Below are positions 1 through 9,812 of a stretch of DNA of 21,872 bases, in pieces. This DNA is from Ophiothrix spiculata (lineage: Eukaryota; Echinodermata; Ophiuroidea; Amphilepidida; Ophiotrichidae): NCBI GenBank assembly GCA_000969725.1, contig JXSR01S022725.1. One strand, written 5' to 3'. The position numbers were made by a program, and so were the translations under genes. The notes under the pieces are model-generated. The model ran no database searches and was not told the DNA's origin. It worked only from the letters and a program-made list of their open reading frames with translations. Every line of letters begins with the position of its first letter. Position 1 is the stretch's first letter.

Positions 1-835
1 TTAAGAAAGTTTAAAACAAAACAGAAAAGTTCCTATCGTTATTAAAAATGTTCTTTAGATCCGATCTTAATTTGACTACAACAGGTCAAAGGTCAATTTC
101 ATTCATATAGGACAAAGGCAGAAATGTTAAAATCATTCAAATAAAGTCGTCTTAAGTTTAGAAATTTGATCACTTCCAAGTTGAACATGTTGTAAATTTT
201 CTTGTTCTGAAGTAACTTCAGACAAATTTATTTAAGAGTGTTCTTAAAATTTAAATAGCTTTATGAAATAGAAGCTAATAGAGCCCTGTTCAATATTATC
301 CTCACATGGTTTAGGATATTACCTTTTGTAAAATTCAAACATCTTTAAATGATCATGACAGACATACATGAACTCCAGTCTCCAGATATGATCAAGAACT
401 TATGGTATGAAACAGGGGGTAGGACGTGACGTCATGAGATTTTGAAACTCCCATTCAAAAAACTTGAATTTTAAATAACGCTCAAAAATTTAACTTTATG
501 CCCTTACTTAGTGTATAAACATATGCAGATTTTAAAACCGTTTGGGGTTGGGACTTCAACCCCAGAAAACTAAAAAGATATTCTGAATATTTTGAAGAAC
601 TACTTGTCTTTTTATTTACGCATTGAAATTATATTATACGGGCGATACAACGGATGAATACGTATCAAATCTGAGTAAACAGTCCGGGTAAACAGGCAAT
701 TTTTGTGTCTATACGCAGGACCCCCGTTGGTTAAATTATATTAGGGTTGGGGTTAGAAAGCTAATACACAAACGATTCCAAATATGGATAAAATGATACT
801 TCAAAATAATGTTTATGAATATTAATGAGGTGTAA
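1..835. other. Unassigned AT-rich sequence
   Basis: No gene or transposon ends are recognised. Small items are a direct repeat of AGGTCA with one-base spacing at 83-95, a TGACGTCA palindrome at 427-434, and a perfect 7-bp stem (GGGGTTG at 544-550, CAACCCC at 557-563). A TTAGGG-like stretch lies at 741-756. All are short enough to be chance. Confidence 0.5.
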
Positions 836-1480
836 ACAGGAACGTTATTTTTGTGACTTTTCTTTAACAATTCCTCAGATTTGGTAAAAAATAGACGGAA
901 CTCAGCTATTAAAGCATGGTTTTCCCACAAATTTGGTAGTTATGATGTTTGATCAATACCAATATTGATTATAGTCAAATACAATAAAAAATCCATTATA
1001 ACTACTTTTTGTTGCCATGGAAACGTTAATTTCCTAAGATTTGCTAAAAAATGGACCTAACTCAGTCATCATACGCTCGTTTCAACCAAATTTGGTAGAT
1101 GTGACACATGATTTAATAATACCAATATCGATTATATATAAATTTCACGAAATTCGAATTCTGATCATGTTCTGTTGCCATGGAAACGTGTTAATTTCCT
1201 CAGATTTGGTAAAAAATTGGCCTAACTCATCCATCATACGCTCGTTTTCAACCAAATTCGGTAGGTGTGATACACAATCAATACCAATATCGATTTTATA
1301 TAAAAGTTAAAAAAAATGTATTCTAACTATTTTTGTTGCCATTGAAACGTGTTAATTTCCTCAGATTTGGTAAAAAATCGGCCTAACTCATCCATCATAC
1401 GCTCGTTTTCAACCAAATTCGGTAGGTGTGATACACAATCAATACCAATATCGATTATATATAAATTTCACAAAATTTGA
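836..1480. repeat. Tandem repeat, four copies of about 160 bp
   Basis: Four diverged units can be aligned on the anchor CCTCAGATTTGGTAAAAAAT or its variants at 873, 1033, 1198 and 1359, giving periods of 160, 165 and 161. Each unit continues with a CTCA..CATCATACGCTCG-like block and a CAATACCAATATCGAT block. The last two copies are most alike and the first is most decayed. Units 2 and 3 begin with GTTGCCATGGAAAC. The 89-codon open frame here is a by-product of the repeat, not a gene. Confidence 0.85.
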
Positions 1481-1574
1481 TTTCTTATCTTGTTCTTGTT
1501 CCTGCATATAGACTTTACAAAATTAATTGCAGGACGGTCCTATGTGTAGCCATGGCCTTTATAAAAATGGAACT

Positions 1575-1810
1575 AAACTACTTTTTAGAATCTGAAAATC
1601 AATGTCCAGGTTCTGTTTCTCAAATTTTTTGTTTGCATTTTTTTTAAATGTTGCTAAAAATACATCAAAATGACAATTTTTGCCAATTTTTGGGCAAAAA
1701 CGGTCACCTTTAACACATTTTGTGCAATATTTTCAAAATACGATACAAATCAAAAATTTGAGAAAACGGAACCTGGACTTATGTTTCTAGATTCTAAAAT
1801 GTACTTTACT
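1575..1810. repeat. Imperfect foldback (palindromic) element
   Basis: A left arm at about 1575-1645 (containing GTCCAGGTTCTGTTTCTC) is matched in inverse orientation by a right arm at about 1745-1810 (GAGAAAACGGAACCTGGAC). The centre holds a small perfect stem, TTTTTGCC at 1677-1684 with GGCAAAAA at 1693-1700. No target-site duplication was found and no protein is encoded. It is probably a MITE or foldback remnant. Confidence 0.6.
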
Positions 1811-2043
1811 TACAAATTTACTTTATCAAGTTTTAGTTAGGCTTTCCACAAGCTTTTGGTACCAAAAGCATGTATTTTTGCCTTACAGTCAAAATGGTAG
1901 ACTCTTGTCAAAAATCAATATCACCATCATGTTCCACATGTTTTTCCACTTCTAGAAATGTATACTTTCATATGGATGTAATATTTAGTTGGTGAGTTAA
2001 AGGCCAAAAACTGTTCCAAAAAAAAAGTTGACACCAACCTTAA

Positions 2044-2401
2044 AGGTGCAATTCATGATTTTGATGTGACAAAAACCTCACCTGTTTTCTAGCTAAATAA
2101 TAAAAAGAGTACATTATGAATATATACTGAAAATTTCATTTGATTCCGACCATTCGTTTCCAAGTTACAAGCTTTTCAGAATTTTGAAAATCCCCATAGG
2201 CTACTGTTTTGTAATTACTGTCGGGGCCCCGACAATAATTAGAAAATGACACATTTTCTCACTTTTCTCAAAAATGCAAGCACATATGAAAGAATGGTTT
2301 GGGGATCGTAACATATACCAGTCAACGATTCATATAAGCTAAAAAACTCAATTTTGATAGAGGTGACCTTGAGGGTGAAAAGTGGATCATGAATTGCCCC
2401 T
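2044..2401. mobile_element. MITE with TTAA target duplication
   Basis: The 358-bp unit is flanked by TTAA at 2040-2043 and 2402-2405. Its 16-bp terminal inverted repeats differ at one base: AGGTGCAATTCATGAT at left and, reverse-complemented, AGGGGCAATTCATGAT at right. The 14-bp palindrome GTCGGGGCCCCGAC at 2220-2233 sits near the centre, flanked by TAATTA on both sides. The two halves are weakly similar in inverse, so the whole unit folds back. TTAA duplication is typical of piggyBac-type transposition. No coding capacity. Confidence 0.75.
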
Positions 2402-2433
2402 TTAAGAACTGCTGGCTGCTCTGTTCATTCTAT

Positions 2434-2640
2434 GAAGGGAGTGTGGTCTAGCAGTTAGGGCACAAGACTAGTAATACAGTGGTTGTGGGTTCGAGCCCCC
2501 ATAGCGCCACTGCCGGTCGGACAATGTCTCCTTCATGGATATTCCAAAGTCACGTAAAGCTGTTTGCCCCCTGTGCTAGTGCTCTATCTTGGGGTGCTAC
2601 ATACAGTGCATACCTGGTAGTGAGTCTATAAATATTAGCT
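2434..2640 (+). repeat. tRNA-derived SINE
   Basis: A tRNA-like head has an A box (TGGTCTAGCAGTTAGG, 2444-2459) and a B box (GGTTCGAGCC, 2488-2497), spaced as in tRNA genes. The acceptor arms do not pair well, so this is not a functional tRNA. A tRNA-unrelated body follows to about 2640; its exact end is uncertain. Confidence 0.65.
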
Positions 2641-3239
2641 TACAGTAAATATTTTCATCAAACCAACTTTAGTACTTTCAGAAACTGAACTTAAAGCCCA
2701 CTCGTCCGTGCTCTAGTACTACAACTTCGCATGCATACATACTAGTGTAAAGTCTATAATGGCAGTTAAGACAAATTTTAGTGCCTGTAAAATTTCACTT
2801 AAACTCATATTGAGCTCTCATTAAAAATCCTAACCCCTATTACCTCAAAAATTAAAGACAACAAAATAGAGGTCTACATACCGTTGATCAGTTTGATTTT
2901 GAATATCCCGTCCAGTGCATGGGTAATTTTGGAATCAGTTTGAATTTTGCCGCTAGATGTACAGTGTTTCTATTCTTTTATTCTTGAATTTTTCGCTATT
3001 CTTTATTGTCTTTTTGTTCAAATTATACTCTGTTTAATTTATTTTTTACTAATACCATTTCATTTGATATATTCCTATTAGCTCCTATTAATATCCTTAA
3101 TTTCCAAATTTGATTTAAAAATAATTGAATATATTTGTTCATTTAGAGAAAATCTTTGTTTAGAGTATTGTGTTTTTGTTTGTACATTTGTACCCGTTTG
3201 TGTAGCGTTCATGAATGATGCCCTCTTTTTTTTCTTTTT
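2641..3239. other. Unassigned AT-rich sequence
   Basis: No gene, RNA or repeat ends are recognised in this stretch. Confidence 0.4.
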
Positions 3240-3270
3240 AGAAAGAGAGGGAGGGAGAGAGAGAAAGAAA
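3240..3270. repeat. GA-rich microsatellite
   Basis: An impure GAGA/GGGA tract. The lysine- and serine-rich minus-strand open frame across it is low-complexity and not a gene. Confidence 0.7.
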
Positions 3271-3401
3271 TGGACTTTGAATACATGATTGTTATTCCAG
3301 AAAGGAACTTTGGAACTAGAAGTTGATTTTGTTACAAGAACCTCTGTAAAGCTCAATTTATACTTGACACAATCGCACAAGGCAAATGCATGGAACATGT
3401 G

Positions 3402-3511
3402 TATATTTATTTATTTATTTATTTATTCTTTCTTTTTTGAGGGTGTTACTGGTTCAGTGACAAGCACTGCTTTTCAACCAGGCCCTCATTGTATATAATA
3501 AGTAACGACAT

Positions 3512-3543
<32 letters not shown>

Positions 3544-3719
3544 TCATACACTTTTTACAAGAAACAAACAGTATTCACAATGAGTTATAAAGTACATTGT
3601 ATCAATTATAGACAAGTACAATATTAATAGTTGCTACAAGATAATACCATATTCTTGTAGTTACAAAATTACAAAATATTATTTTATAAACACATAGAAA
3701 CAAGCAAGTGAAGGTAGGC
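3402..3719 (-). mobile_element. 3' UTR and tail of a CR1/L2-like non-LTR retrotransposon
   Basis: This is the downstream part of the minus-strand element whose coding end is at 3720. A (TTTA)n tract at 3402-3426 is the element's (TAAA)n tail. Just inside it, 3449-3481 forms a double stem: CTGGTT pairs with AACCAG and CAGTG with CACTG. Such 3' hairpins next to a short repeat tail are characteristic of CR1/L2 elements, whose reverse transcriptase recognises the RNA 3' end. An A14 plus (AT)n microsatellite at 3512-3540 interrupts the UTR. Confidence 0.7.
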
Positions 3720-4247
3720 CTAAATTTCTTTAATTTTAGACTGAAATTGGCCCATAGTCATAATTTCCATTTGAGCCCTTATTGTTGGTGGCACAGAATT
3801 CCATGCATATGCTGCCCTAACATGATATGTACGCTGACCTGAATTTGATTTAAATTTTGGCACAATCAATGTATTGGAAGAATGATTTCTAGTTATATGT
3901 GTATGGTTATTATGAACAAATTCAAATTGAGAAGATAAGTAAGATGGATATTCATTCTTTAAACATTTGAAGACAGTCGTTAATAGTGTATAATGCCATC
4001 GTTTATCAAGTTTATCCCATTTCAGTGTATTCATTAAATCATTAGTTGGTGTCCTTATATCTGCTGACAAAATTATTCTTGCTAGGTTATTGTGAAGAAC
4101 CTGAAGCCTATTATGATCTTCCACACTAAAATTTGACCAAACCAAAATTATTGGCTTTTGAGGTGAATTTAGTGACTGACTCGACATTTTCATATCTCTA
4201 TCAAAGCTATTGCTTTCTACAACTGAAGAGTTCTCAACCTGAAACAA
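3720..4247 (-). pseudogene. C-terminal fragment of a CR1/L2-like reverse transcriptase polyprotein
   Basis: The conceptual 175-residue product matches the post-RT C-terminal region of CR1/L2-type ORF2 proteins in its order of motifs. These are VWSN, then RLQVLHNNLARII, then LKWDKLDKRWHYTLL, then KCLKNEYPSYL, then GQRTYHVRAAYAWNSVPPTI, and a terminal FQSKIKEI before TAG. About the first 30 residues do not look conserved, so the nominal start is arbitrary. Endonuclease and the RT core are missing: this is a 5'-truncated dead copy. 4248-4519 stays open on the same strand but cannot be assigned. Confidence 0.8.
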
Positions 4248-4689
4248 TAAGCAATCCTTATGAAACGTAGTGCTGCTTTTATTCTGCTATTATTGCACGG
4301 AGTGGCGATTGTTTTGGACCTGGTCAACCTATTGTCACCGATTATTCTATTCTTAAAACAAACGTCACGGTCCCTAAGGTTTTTGATGTGATATTTATTG
4401 ACATGGACTCTGATAGAAGGGCATTCAAAGTACAATCCTGTACAACAGTCAAAATAGCCAGTCAGTGCAGAATGCATGCAGCACCGCCTATTAGGCGGCA
4501 TTAACACATCAGAACACAATCAACACAGTCGGCTTTGTATGGTAATATAAATAAATACAGGGGATTTGTAATGTGCTATGCCTCACTATTTTTAATTCCA
4601 CACGGCCTCAGCACCCTTTACTGGTGTTTGCTGAACAATGTGGTCCAAGTAAGCTCCAGACCACCCCAAGCATTATTTCCGATTCTGCA

Positions 4690-5180
4690 ACAGGGGTGCT
4701 CAAACTTGATCAGCTAACATGAAGTACGATCATATCACCCTTGTCATAAATGATATGAGCTTCACTGGCTGGCTGCCTTTAGAATACCGAATTCAGTATA
4801 AGTTAGCTGTTCTTGCTTTCTGGCACTTTAAAAGTACTTTACCATCTTACCTGTCTGCTACACTCTGCACTTATGAGCCTGCTCGATCACTTCGATCTTC
4901 TACTGAAAGACTATTGAAAACTCCTTGTGTTAATTTTAAGTCAGCTGGTGAATGCTCCTTTCATTTTGCTGCCCCGGCTGTTTGGAATTTACTTCCAAAC
5001 AGCCTCAATAACATTCATTCTCTTTCTCAGTTCACAAAGCACTTTAAAACTCACCTTTTTCATCAGGCTTTTCTGGATTCACAGATGTAATTTGTTTGTT
5101 TTCTTTGTTTGTGCTCATTAAGATCATTTGATGAGTGTGCGCCTTATATATAAGAACCCTCCATTATTATCGTTGCTGCT
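4690..5180 (+). pseudogene. 3' end of a second non-LTR retrotransposon (L2/CR1-like)
   Basis: Codons 4719-5090 encode a typical C-terminal block: DHITLV, LPLEYRIQYKLAVLAF, LPSYLS, EPARSLRSS, then FAAPAVWNLLPNSL, with TAA at 5088-5090. The related upstream segment QQGCSNLIS sits in another frame just before 4719, so a frameshift separates them. A few extra residues interrupt the usual HITPVL..LHWLP stretch. The 3' UTR runs to about 5180, where GTGCGCCTTATATA and a poor ATTATT tail resemble non-LTR ends. It lies head to head with the minus-strand copy at 3402-4247 and belongs to a different lineage. Confidence 0.75.
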
Positions 5181-5199
5181 TGGATCGGCTCCCCGAGTT

Positions 5200-5350
5200 T
5201 CATACAGGTTTCCACAACACAATTAGCAGTTAGTTCCTTGTCCACAGGAATTTCAAGAACACTCAACTTTTTGGGGAACCAGTGGTATTTGAACTCAAGA
5301 CCTTCTGCACCGCAAGGGAGTGCTTTTCCATTTGAGGTAACTTGACTGCT
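5200..5350 (-). repeat. tRNA-derived SINE fragment
   Basis: Read on the minus strand, a degenerate A box (CTCAAATGGAAAAGCACTCC) is followed by a B-box-like GAGTTCAAATACC. A degraded version of the TGTGTCCTTGGGCAAG motif common in invertebrate SINEs comes next. Not a functional tRNA. Confidence 0.5.
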
Positions 5351-5394
5351 ATGTAAATCATGACCATATATTGCTGTACATAATCATTTATTTT

Positions 5395-5557
5395 TAGGCT
5401 TTGGAACAGGGCAAGACTCCAAATCATGAGTTTGTGGGTTCGAGCCCCGCTATACGGCTAACGGGTTGTGTCCTTGGGCAAGACATTTGCCTATTGGATT
5501 CAATGAATTGAATCAAATATCATAAATGCAACTGTTGTTCTTAAAAAAAAATAACAT
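5395..5557 (+). repeat. tRNA-derived SINE
   Basis: A B box GGTTCGAGCC lies at 5437-5446. Downstream is GTGTCCTTGGGCAAGACA, a motif seen in many tRNA-derived SINEs, and the unit ends in an A-rich run near 5542-5552. The A box is degraded. It ends directly against the MITE at 5561. Confidence 0.6.
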
Positions 5558-5560
5558 TAA

Positions 5561-5823
5561 GGCACGGTTCCCAGTTCATGACGGAATGTCTTCCGACATA
5601 CGAAAGGCCTTGCCGCAAGAGCATGATGCAAAAATATTCAGAAAAACGCATAACTACCTTCTGTGAAGTAGTCTTTATAATAATAGAGGTCCTGGCGAAA
5701 TGTTTCTGTATCATTCATTCAACTATAACACATCTATCTTTGAATCATTACTCAATATTTTTCTGCATCATGATGCAAGACAATTACGTCAAGCCCTTTT
5801 CGTCATGATTTGGGAACCGTGCC
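5561..5823. mobile_element. Harbinger-like MITE with TAA target duplication
   Basis: The 263-bp unit is flanked by TAA at 5558-5560 and 5824-5826. Its inverted ends begin GGCACGGTTCCCA and continue through TCATGACG with few differences. Inner arms also match in inverse (GCATGATGCAAAAATATT against AATATTTTTCTGCATCATG), so the unit folds back. A 3-bp TAA duplication fits the PIF/Harbinger superfamily. The short open frames inside are not genes. Confidence 0.7.
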
Positions 5824-5875
5824 TAACCCTAACACTTTTGACCACTTCTTTTGAAAGTCAAAAATCACGGATTTT

Positions 5876-5950
5876 CACCTGGATTCGAACCCAGGACCTC
5901 TTGCTTCCCGGTCCAATTATCACTATGTCAAGCCACTGAGCAGGCGCTGC
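5876..5950 (-). repeat. tRNA-like SINE head
   Basis: On the minus strand GCTCAGTGGCTTGACA resembles an A box and CTGGGTTCGAATCCAGG a complete T arm with B box. The acceptor stem does not pair and the A box lacks a base, so a SINE head or tRNA pseudogene is more likely than an active tRNA. Confidence 0.5.
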
Positions 5951-7305
5951 TATGGCAGCGATTTCGTGGTCATAGCTAACTCGAGTCTATGACATATTTG
6001 GACTTAGGTAAATTTCTTAACTTTGTGGAATGGGATATTGTGAGATTCAGTGGGGTTAGGGTTAGTGATTAAAATGTACATATTTTCTGGTTGTTAAATT
6101 ATTCATTAGTAAAACAAACTTAATGCTCACATCATCCTAAAGACGTCCAGGGGAGATATTATTTTGCCTCTCTCATAATGGATGGCGTACATTATTTTGA
6201 ATAAAGAACCCTAGCGTCTCCATCTAAACATCTATTTAAACCAAGAATGAGGTCACATATTTGCCAAAAACAAATGAAAAGCATTATAGAAAATATGTAC
6301 ATCCTTAAGGATGTATAATACATATATAATTTCGATTGGGACACAATTCATATCATAATCTTATGTTGATGTCCAGAAAATAGGCAATTTCAGATAACTG
6401 ATGTTCCTATATGTCCCGACATCTTGACTGTATACCCATGTCATCTGATATGTGCCTCCACATCATTGTTGAAGAGGTAATTTCATTCAATGATATGCAG
6501 GGACTAAAAGCAAATCCGAAAATAGCCCATTCAAACTATAATATACAGCAATCATGCAATCACTGGCATATTAATTTGTTATTGATTGTCCGGTTATTTT
6601 TTCGTTGTTTCCTATCTAGGATGTAGTCTGTAACTTCATTGTTTTTGTATACAGGGTTGGACTATTAACGGGCCTTATTGGCCTTCCAGTCCTTTCCTCC
6701 ATAATGTCTTTTGTTTGTTATATTTTTATGTACAGCCAGAAGTCAGCTCGCTGAAATATCGCTTATTTTATTTTTATTTATGCATGAAAACTGACAGGAA
6801 ATGCTGGTTTTTACATGCGTATGAATATTCATGAGATCGGATACCCTAGGTTAAAAAGCCTGTAAACTCGCCAAAATAGCATAGAATCTCAAACCAAACT
6901 TGCAATTAGAAGCATAAAAGTTATGAAAACATTTTGAAATTTTAAAAAAATGAAAAAATGGGAAATGTTAGTGTCTTTTCGTGTGATTTTGCGAGCGTTT
7001 AATTTCCTCGAGTGAGGTCAAATTAGGTCTTTGCGTTTTTACCTAAAATCTACGGTTCTGGACTTAATATATTTTAGCCACTTGGTCAAAAGAGAGAGAC
7101 AACACTTCTTTAACAGATTTCCTAAAACATTTGAGATAAATCTGCTGAAAACACGTATCACGTAAGCAAATGTAACGCCTGGTCCAATGAGGTCAAATAA
7201 AGCATCAAATTTCTACGCAAAATATTATATAACCCCGGAAGTGATCAATTATGCGGCATTGTCTATTGTTAGGTACATATAGGTAAAAAACCCGTTCAAT
7301 GACAG
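5951..7305. other. Unassigned intergenic sequence
   Basis: No gene is supported. Noted items are a TTAGGGTTAG-containing stretch at 6052-6065 and a perfect 18-bp palindrome (TACATCCTTAAGGATGTA) at 6298-6315. The 71-codon open frame at 6411-6626 has no recognisable domain. Confidence 0.4.
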
Positions 7306-7309
7306 CGAG

Positions 7310-7407
7310 ATCTCGATAGCGTAGTGGATAGGCATTCGATTTTGATGCAAGAGGTCCCAGTTTCGAATCTTGAAGGCGCCTTCATTTTTTTCTTTTCTTT
7401 TTTTTTC
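7310..7407 (+). repeat. tRNA-like sequence followed by a T-rich run
   Basis: An A box (TAGCGTAGTGGATAGGC, from 7317) and a B box (TTTCGAATC, from 7361) are spaced as in a tRNA. The acceptor and anticodon stems do not pair properly, and a T-rich tract that could terminate RNA polymerase III follows at 7381-7407. It is best read as a SINE head or tRNA pseudogene. Confidence 0.5.
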
Positions 7408-8140
7408 ATTTGAAAACAAGTTATTATTTTGTCCATCATATTAGATTGATATTCCTTCAATAAACTATTTTTACACAAGAATTTCTATAGATAAACATGA
7501 TAAAATTTCCCAATAGCCCGTATTAATGTGATATGCACAGTCAGAGCACATGTCACAGTCACACGTAGACTACACGTGCTATGTTAAATGACGTCAGATT
7601 TGCCTGATATAGCCCAAGACCTTCGAAAGGTGTGACTTGTCGTTTATGTTCGTTGTGTATATCGGGATAATGAGATGACCGACATCGTGTCCCTTTCGAA
7701 CGTTTAGTTGTAATGAATTTTCCCTCGATTTATTTTCTGTTTTAAATGTCTTACAGGCATGATATATTTTTCAAATTTCATATATATGATGTCTGATATC
7801 TCATCTTGCAGTTTGTATAAGCATTTTACATAAAATTTTGTAAAACACGCTACACGTAACCAGATTTGACCTCATGATTTTAAATGCTTAAAATTTACTC
7901 TTTTTTTTTTAAATGTAATGAAATGAAAAATTTTTATTCTCCACTGTCAAAAATAGGCTTATCTTATTGAAAAAACTCTAAATACTTTCATCCACATATT
8001 TATTTTCTATTTGCACTAACCCTCTTGTGATTATAGGGGTTCGAAGTCCGAACTATCCGACAGGTCACATCGAGAAAAAAAAATCTAGCGACCGAGTTGT
8101 CCTGGTATTCTCCCGGTATATACCCGAGAAATGAAAATTA
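7408..8140. other. Unassigned intergenic sequence
   Basis: No gene is recognised. A TGACGTCA palindrome (CRE-like) is at 7589-7596 and an inverted pair TTCGAAAG / CTTTCGAA lies around 7622-7705. Nothing else can be supported. Confidence 0.4.
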
Positions 8141-8149
8141 AATTGCTCA

Positions 8150-8229
8150 TTAAAAGCTCATTTGCATAGGCTCTGCTGCCTGACTGTGTATTTTTATGGC
8201 AAATAAAGAATGAACTGAACTGAACTGAG
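8150..8229 (+). mobile_element. 3' tail of a non-LTR retrotransposon
   Basis: TATGGCAAATAAAGAA is followed by repeats of TGAAC (8211-8225, ending TGAGC). A polyadenylation-like AATAAA directly followed by a short repeat tail is typical of Jockey/L2-type 3' ends. No coding part is recognisable upstream, so this is a very short 5'-truncated copy. Confidence 0.5.
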
Positions 8230-8437
8230 CTACTGATATTATGGCCAGACAAACTCTGTAATTGGTTTATTGTTATTCGTTTTAACCTATTAACACATGC
8301 ATTTGTATTAGTCCTATCTTTCCCAGGATGTGCCTTCTTTATGTGATGGTAATGAACGTACAAGTATTTTATAGTATACAAATATTAACTGGTTTGAGGG
8401 GCATGGTTAAAATTATTTTCCTGAGGTCATCTCAAAA

Positions 8438-8478
8438 CCATGAATATGCCTAAAGCGAAGCTGAGGGCATATTCATGG
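8438..8478. repeat. Perfect 13-bp stem hairpin
   Basis: CCATGAATATGCC at 8438-8450 is perfectly complementary to GGCATATTCATGG at 8466-8478. The 15-base loop contains a smaller AGC-GAA-GCT stem. The flanks do not extend the pairing. It is probably part of a repeat family; a miRNA precursor is unlikely because the stem is too short. Confidence 0.7.
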
Positions 8479-8622
8479 ATTTGTGTATTTGTAAGAATTT
8501 GTATTTGTTTGGAATTTTGATTTAAGTTTAGTATAGTTTTTACGGTTTTGTTGTATGTGCAGTGCTCAGTGCTTCTTTGTTATGAATACTCTAAAATCTC
8601 TCATTATTAGTAACTATTAGAG

Positions 8623-8979
8623 TTAGGCCTAAAAAAAAGAAGTTAGATTGGCATAACCCGACCGACCATATTTTTACCGCTGACTCTAAATATTTTTTTT
8701 TGAGCATGGTAAAAAACCTCCAAATCCCAAATTTGATGGGAATCGATTCATGGGGGCCCCGAGATATGGCTTGCAGGACATTCAAAATGACCAAAAAAAT
8801 ATGTGTTAATTACAGAAAAAGTGAAGATGTTTTTGAATATGTGTCATATATTTTATGTTCTTGTATGTGAAACACAGACTGAAAAAATAAAATTCAAAAT
8901 ATATTTTTAAAAAATCCGACCTACCTACCCTATTTTTTTTTCTATGTTATGCGAATCAAACAATATTTTTTAGGCCTTA
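8623..8979. mobile_element. MITE with GGCCTAAAAAA inverted ends
   Basis: The left end TTAGGCCTAAAAAA matches the right end TTTTTTAGGCCTTA in inverse. Inside both ends is a GATT-GCATAAC block, and further in a CCGACC run. About 357 bp, no coding capacity, and no clear target duplication. Confidence 0.55.
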
Positions 8980-9189
8980 CTGTTATTTGCTACAGGAGTT
9001 ATCCACAATCTTTTCTCACATATGAGAAGTGAATTCTATTTATACTACACAGGCTCTTTTGTGGATAAGCAGTTTCTAACAGCATTTACTTTTATATGAG
9101 TTTGTGAAAGACTTCTATAAAATTATCAACCTTGTATTTACAATATCAAATGGGTTGACAAATCACTCATTTCTTTTTATCCCCATGGC

Positions 9190-9812
9190 TTGAAAAGTAG
9201 AAGGGGGATTATGACATATAGTAGTGGATGTCTACATGTGTTTGCGTCGTCGTAGACGTTGTGAAAAGGGTTGACATTTGCCTACTTTGATGGATTTCGA
9301 CCAAACTTGGGTCATGGGTGCAGCATGGAAACCCACATTTGTAGATGAGGTCAAAGGTCACATACTAAGGTCAAATGTCATATAAGGTCAAGTTGCAAAA
9401 TAGGCTGAAATTGTCAATTTGGCCTCATTTGAAAAGTTGAAGTCCTATTGGAACCATTATCATGCTTTGAGGTCTCCCACTGTGGTAAAACATTGGATCC
9501 AAAACATGATAATGATAAAATTGGATGATTTACTCCCGATATTTATTGGTCTCGCTATGGGTTTTAAAATATTTTTGCAACTCATAGTTCGACCAATAAA
9601 TATGGGCCCAATTTTATACCAAACTTGGTTTATAGATATAATATAAGAACCCTCGTAGTGAAAGGTTACATACCAAGGTCATGAGTTCAAGTTGTAAAAT
9701 AGGCTGAAAATGTCAATTTGAGCTCATTTGAAATGTCAGAATGGATCCAAACTTGGGTTTTGAATATAACAAGGCCAAAGGTCATATGAGGTCAAGTTGT
9801 AAGCTAGGCTTA
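9190..9812. repeat. Complex repeat rich in AGGTCA motifs
   Basis: The block AGGTCA-GTTGYAA-TAGGCT recurs at about 9384, 9680 and 9788, the first two followed by a similar TGTCAATTTG..CATTTGAAA block. This suggests old internal duplication. AGGTCA half sites are frequent, including a perfect pair with one-base spacing at 9348-9360. No clear ends or proteins. Confidence 0.55.

Noticed and set aside
427-434. TGACGTCA (CRE) here and at 7589-7596 as regulatory sites
   Set aside because: Two isolated 8-mers in 22 kb with no gene nearby are not evidence of regulation.
1041-1310. 89-codon open frame
   Set aside because: It lies wholly in the tandem repeat and repeats its own segments.
3078-3398. 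106-codon minus-strand open frame
   Set aside because: It crosses a GA microsatellite and has no domain.
4217-4519. 100-codon minus-strand open frame as part of the retrotransposon
   Set aside because: It lies upstream of the recognisable RT end, but no endonuclease or RT motif could be identified.
7310-7380. Functional tRNA gene
   Set aside because: A and B boxes are present but the acceptor and anticodon stems do not pair.
8999-9068. TTATCCACAA and its inverse TTGTGGATAA, resembling bacterial DnaA boxes
   Set aside because: The context is eukaryotic; a 10-bp inverted pair here is more simply a transposon end or chance.
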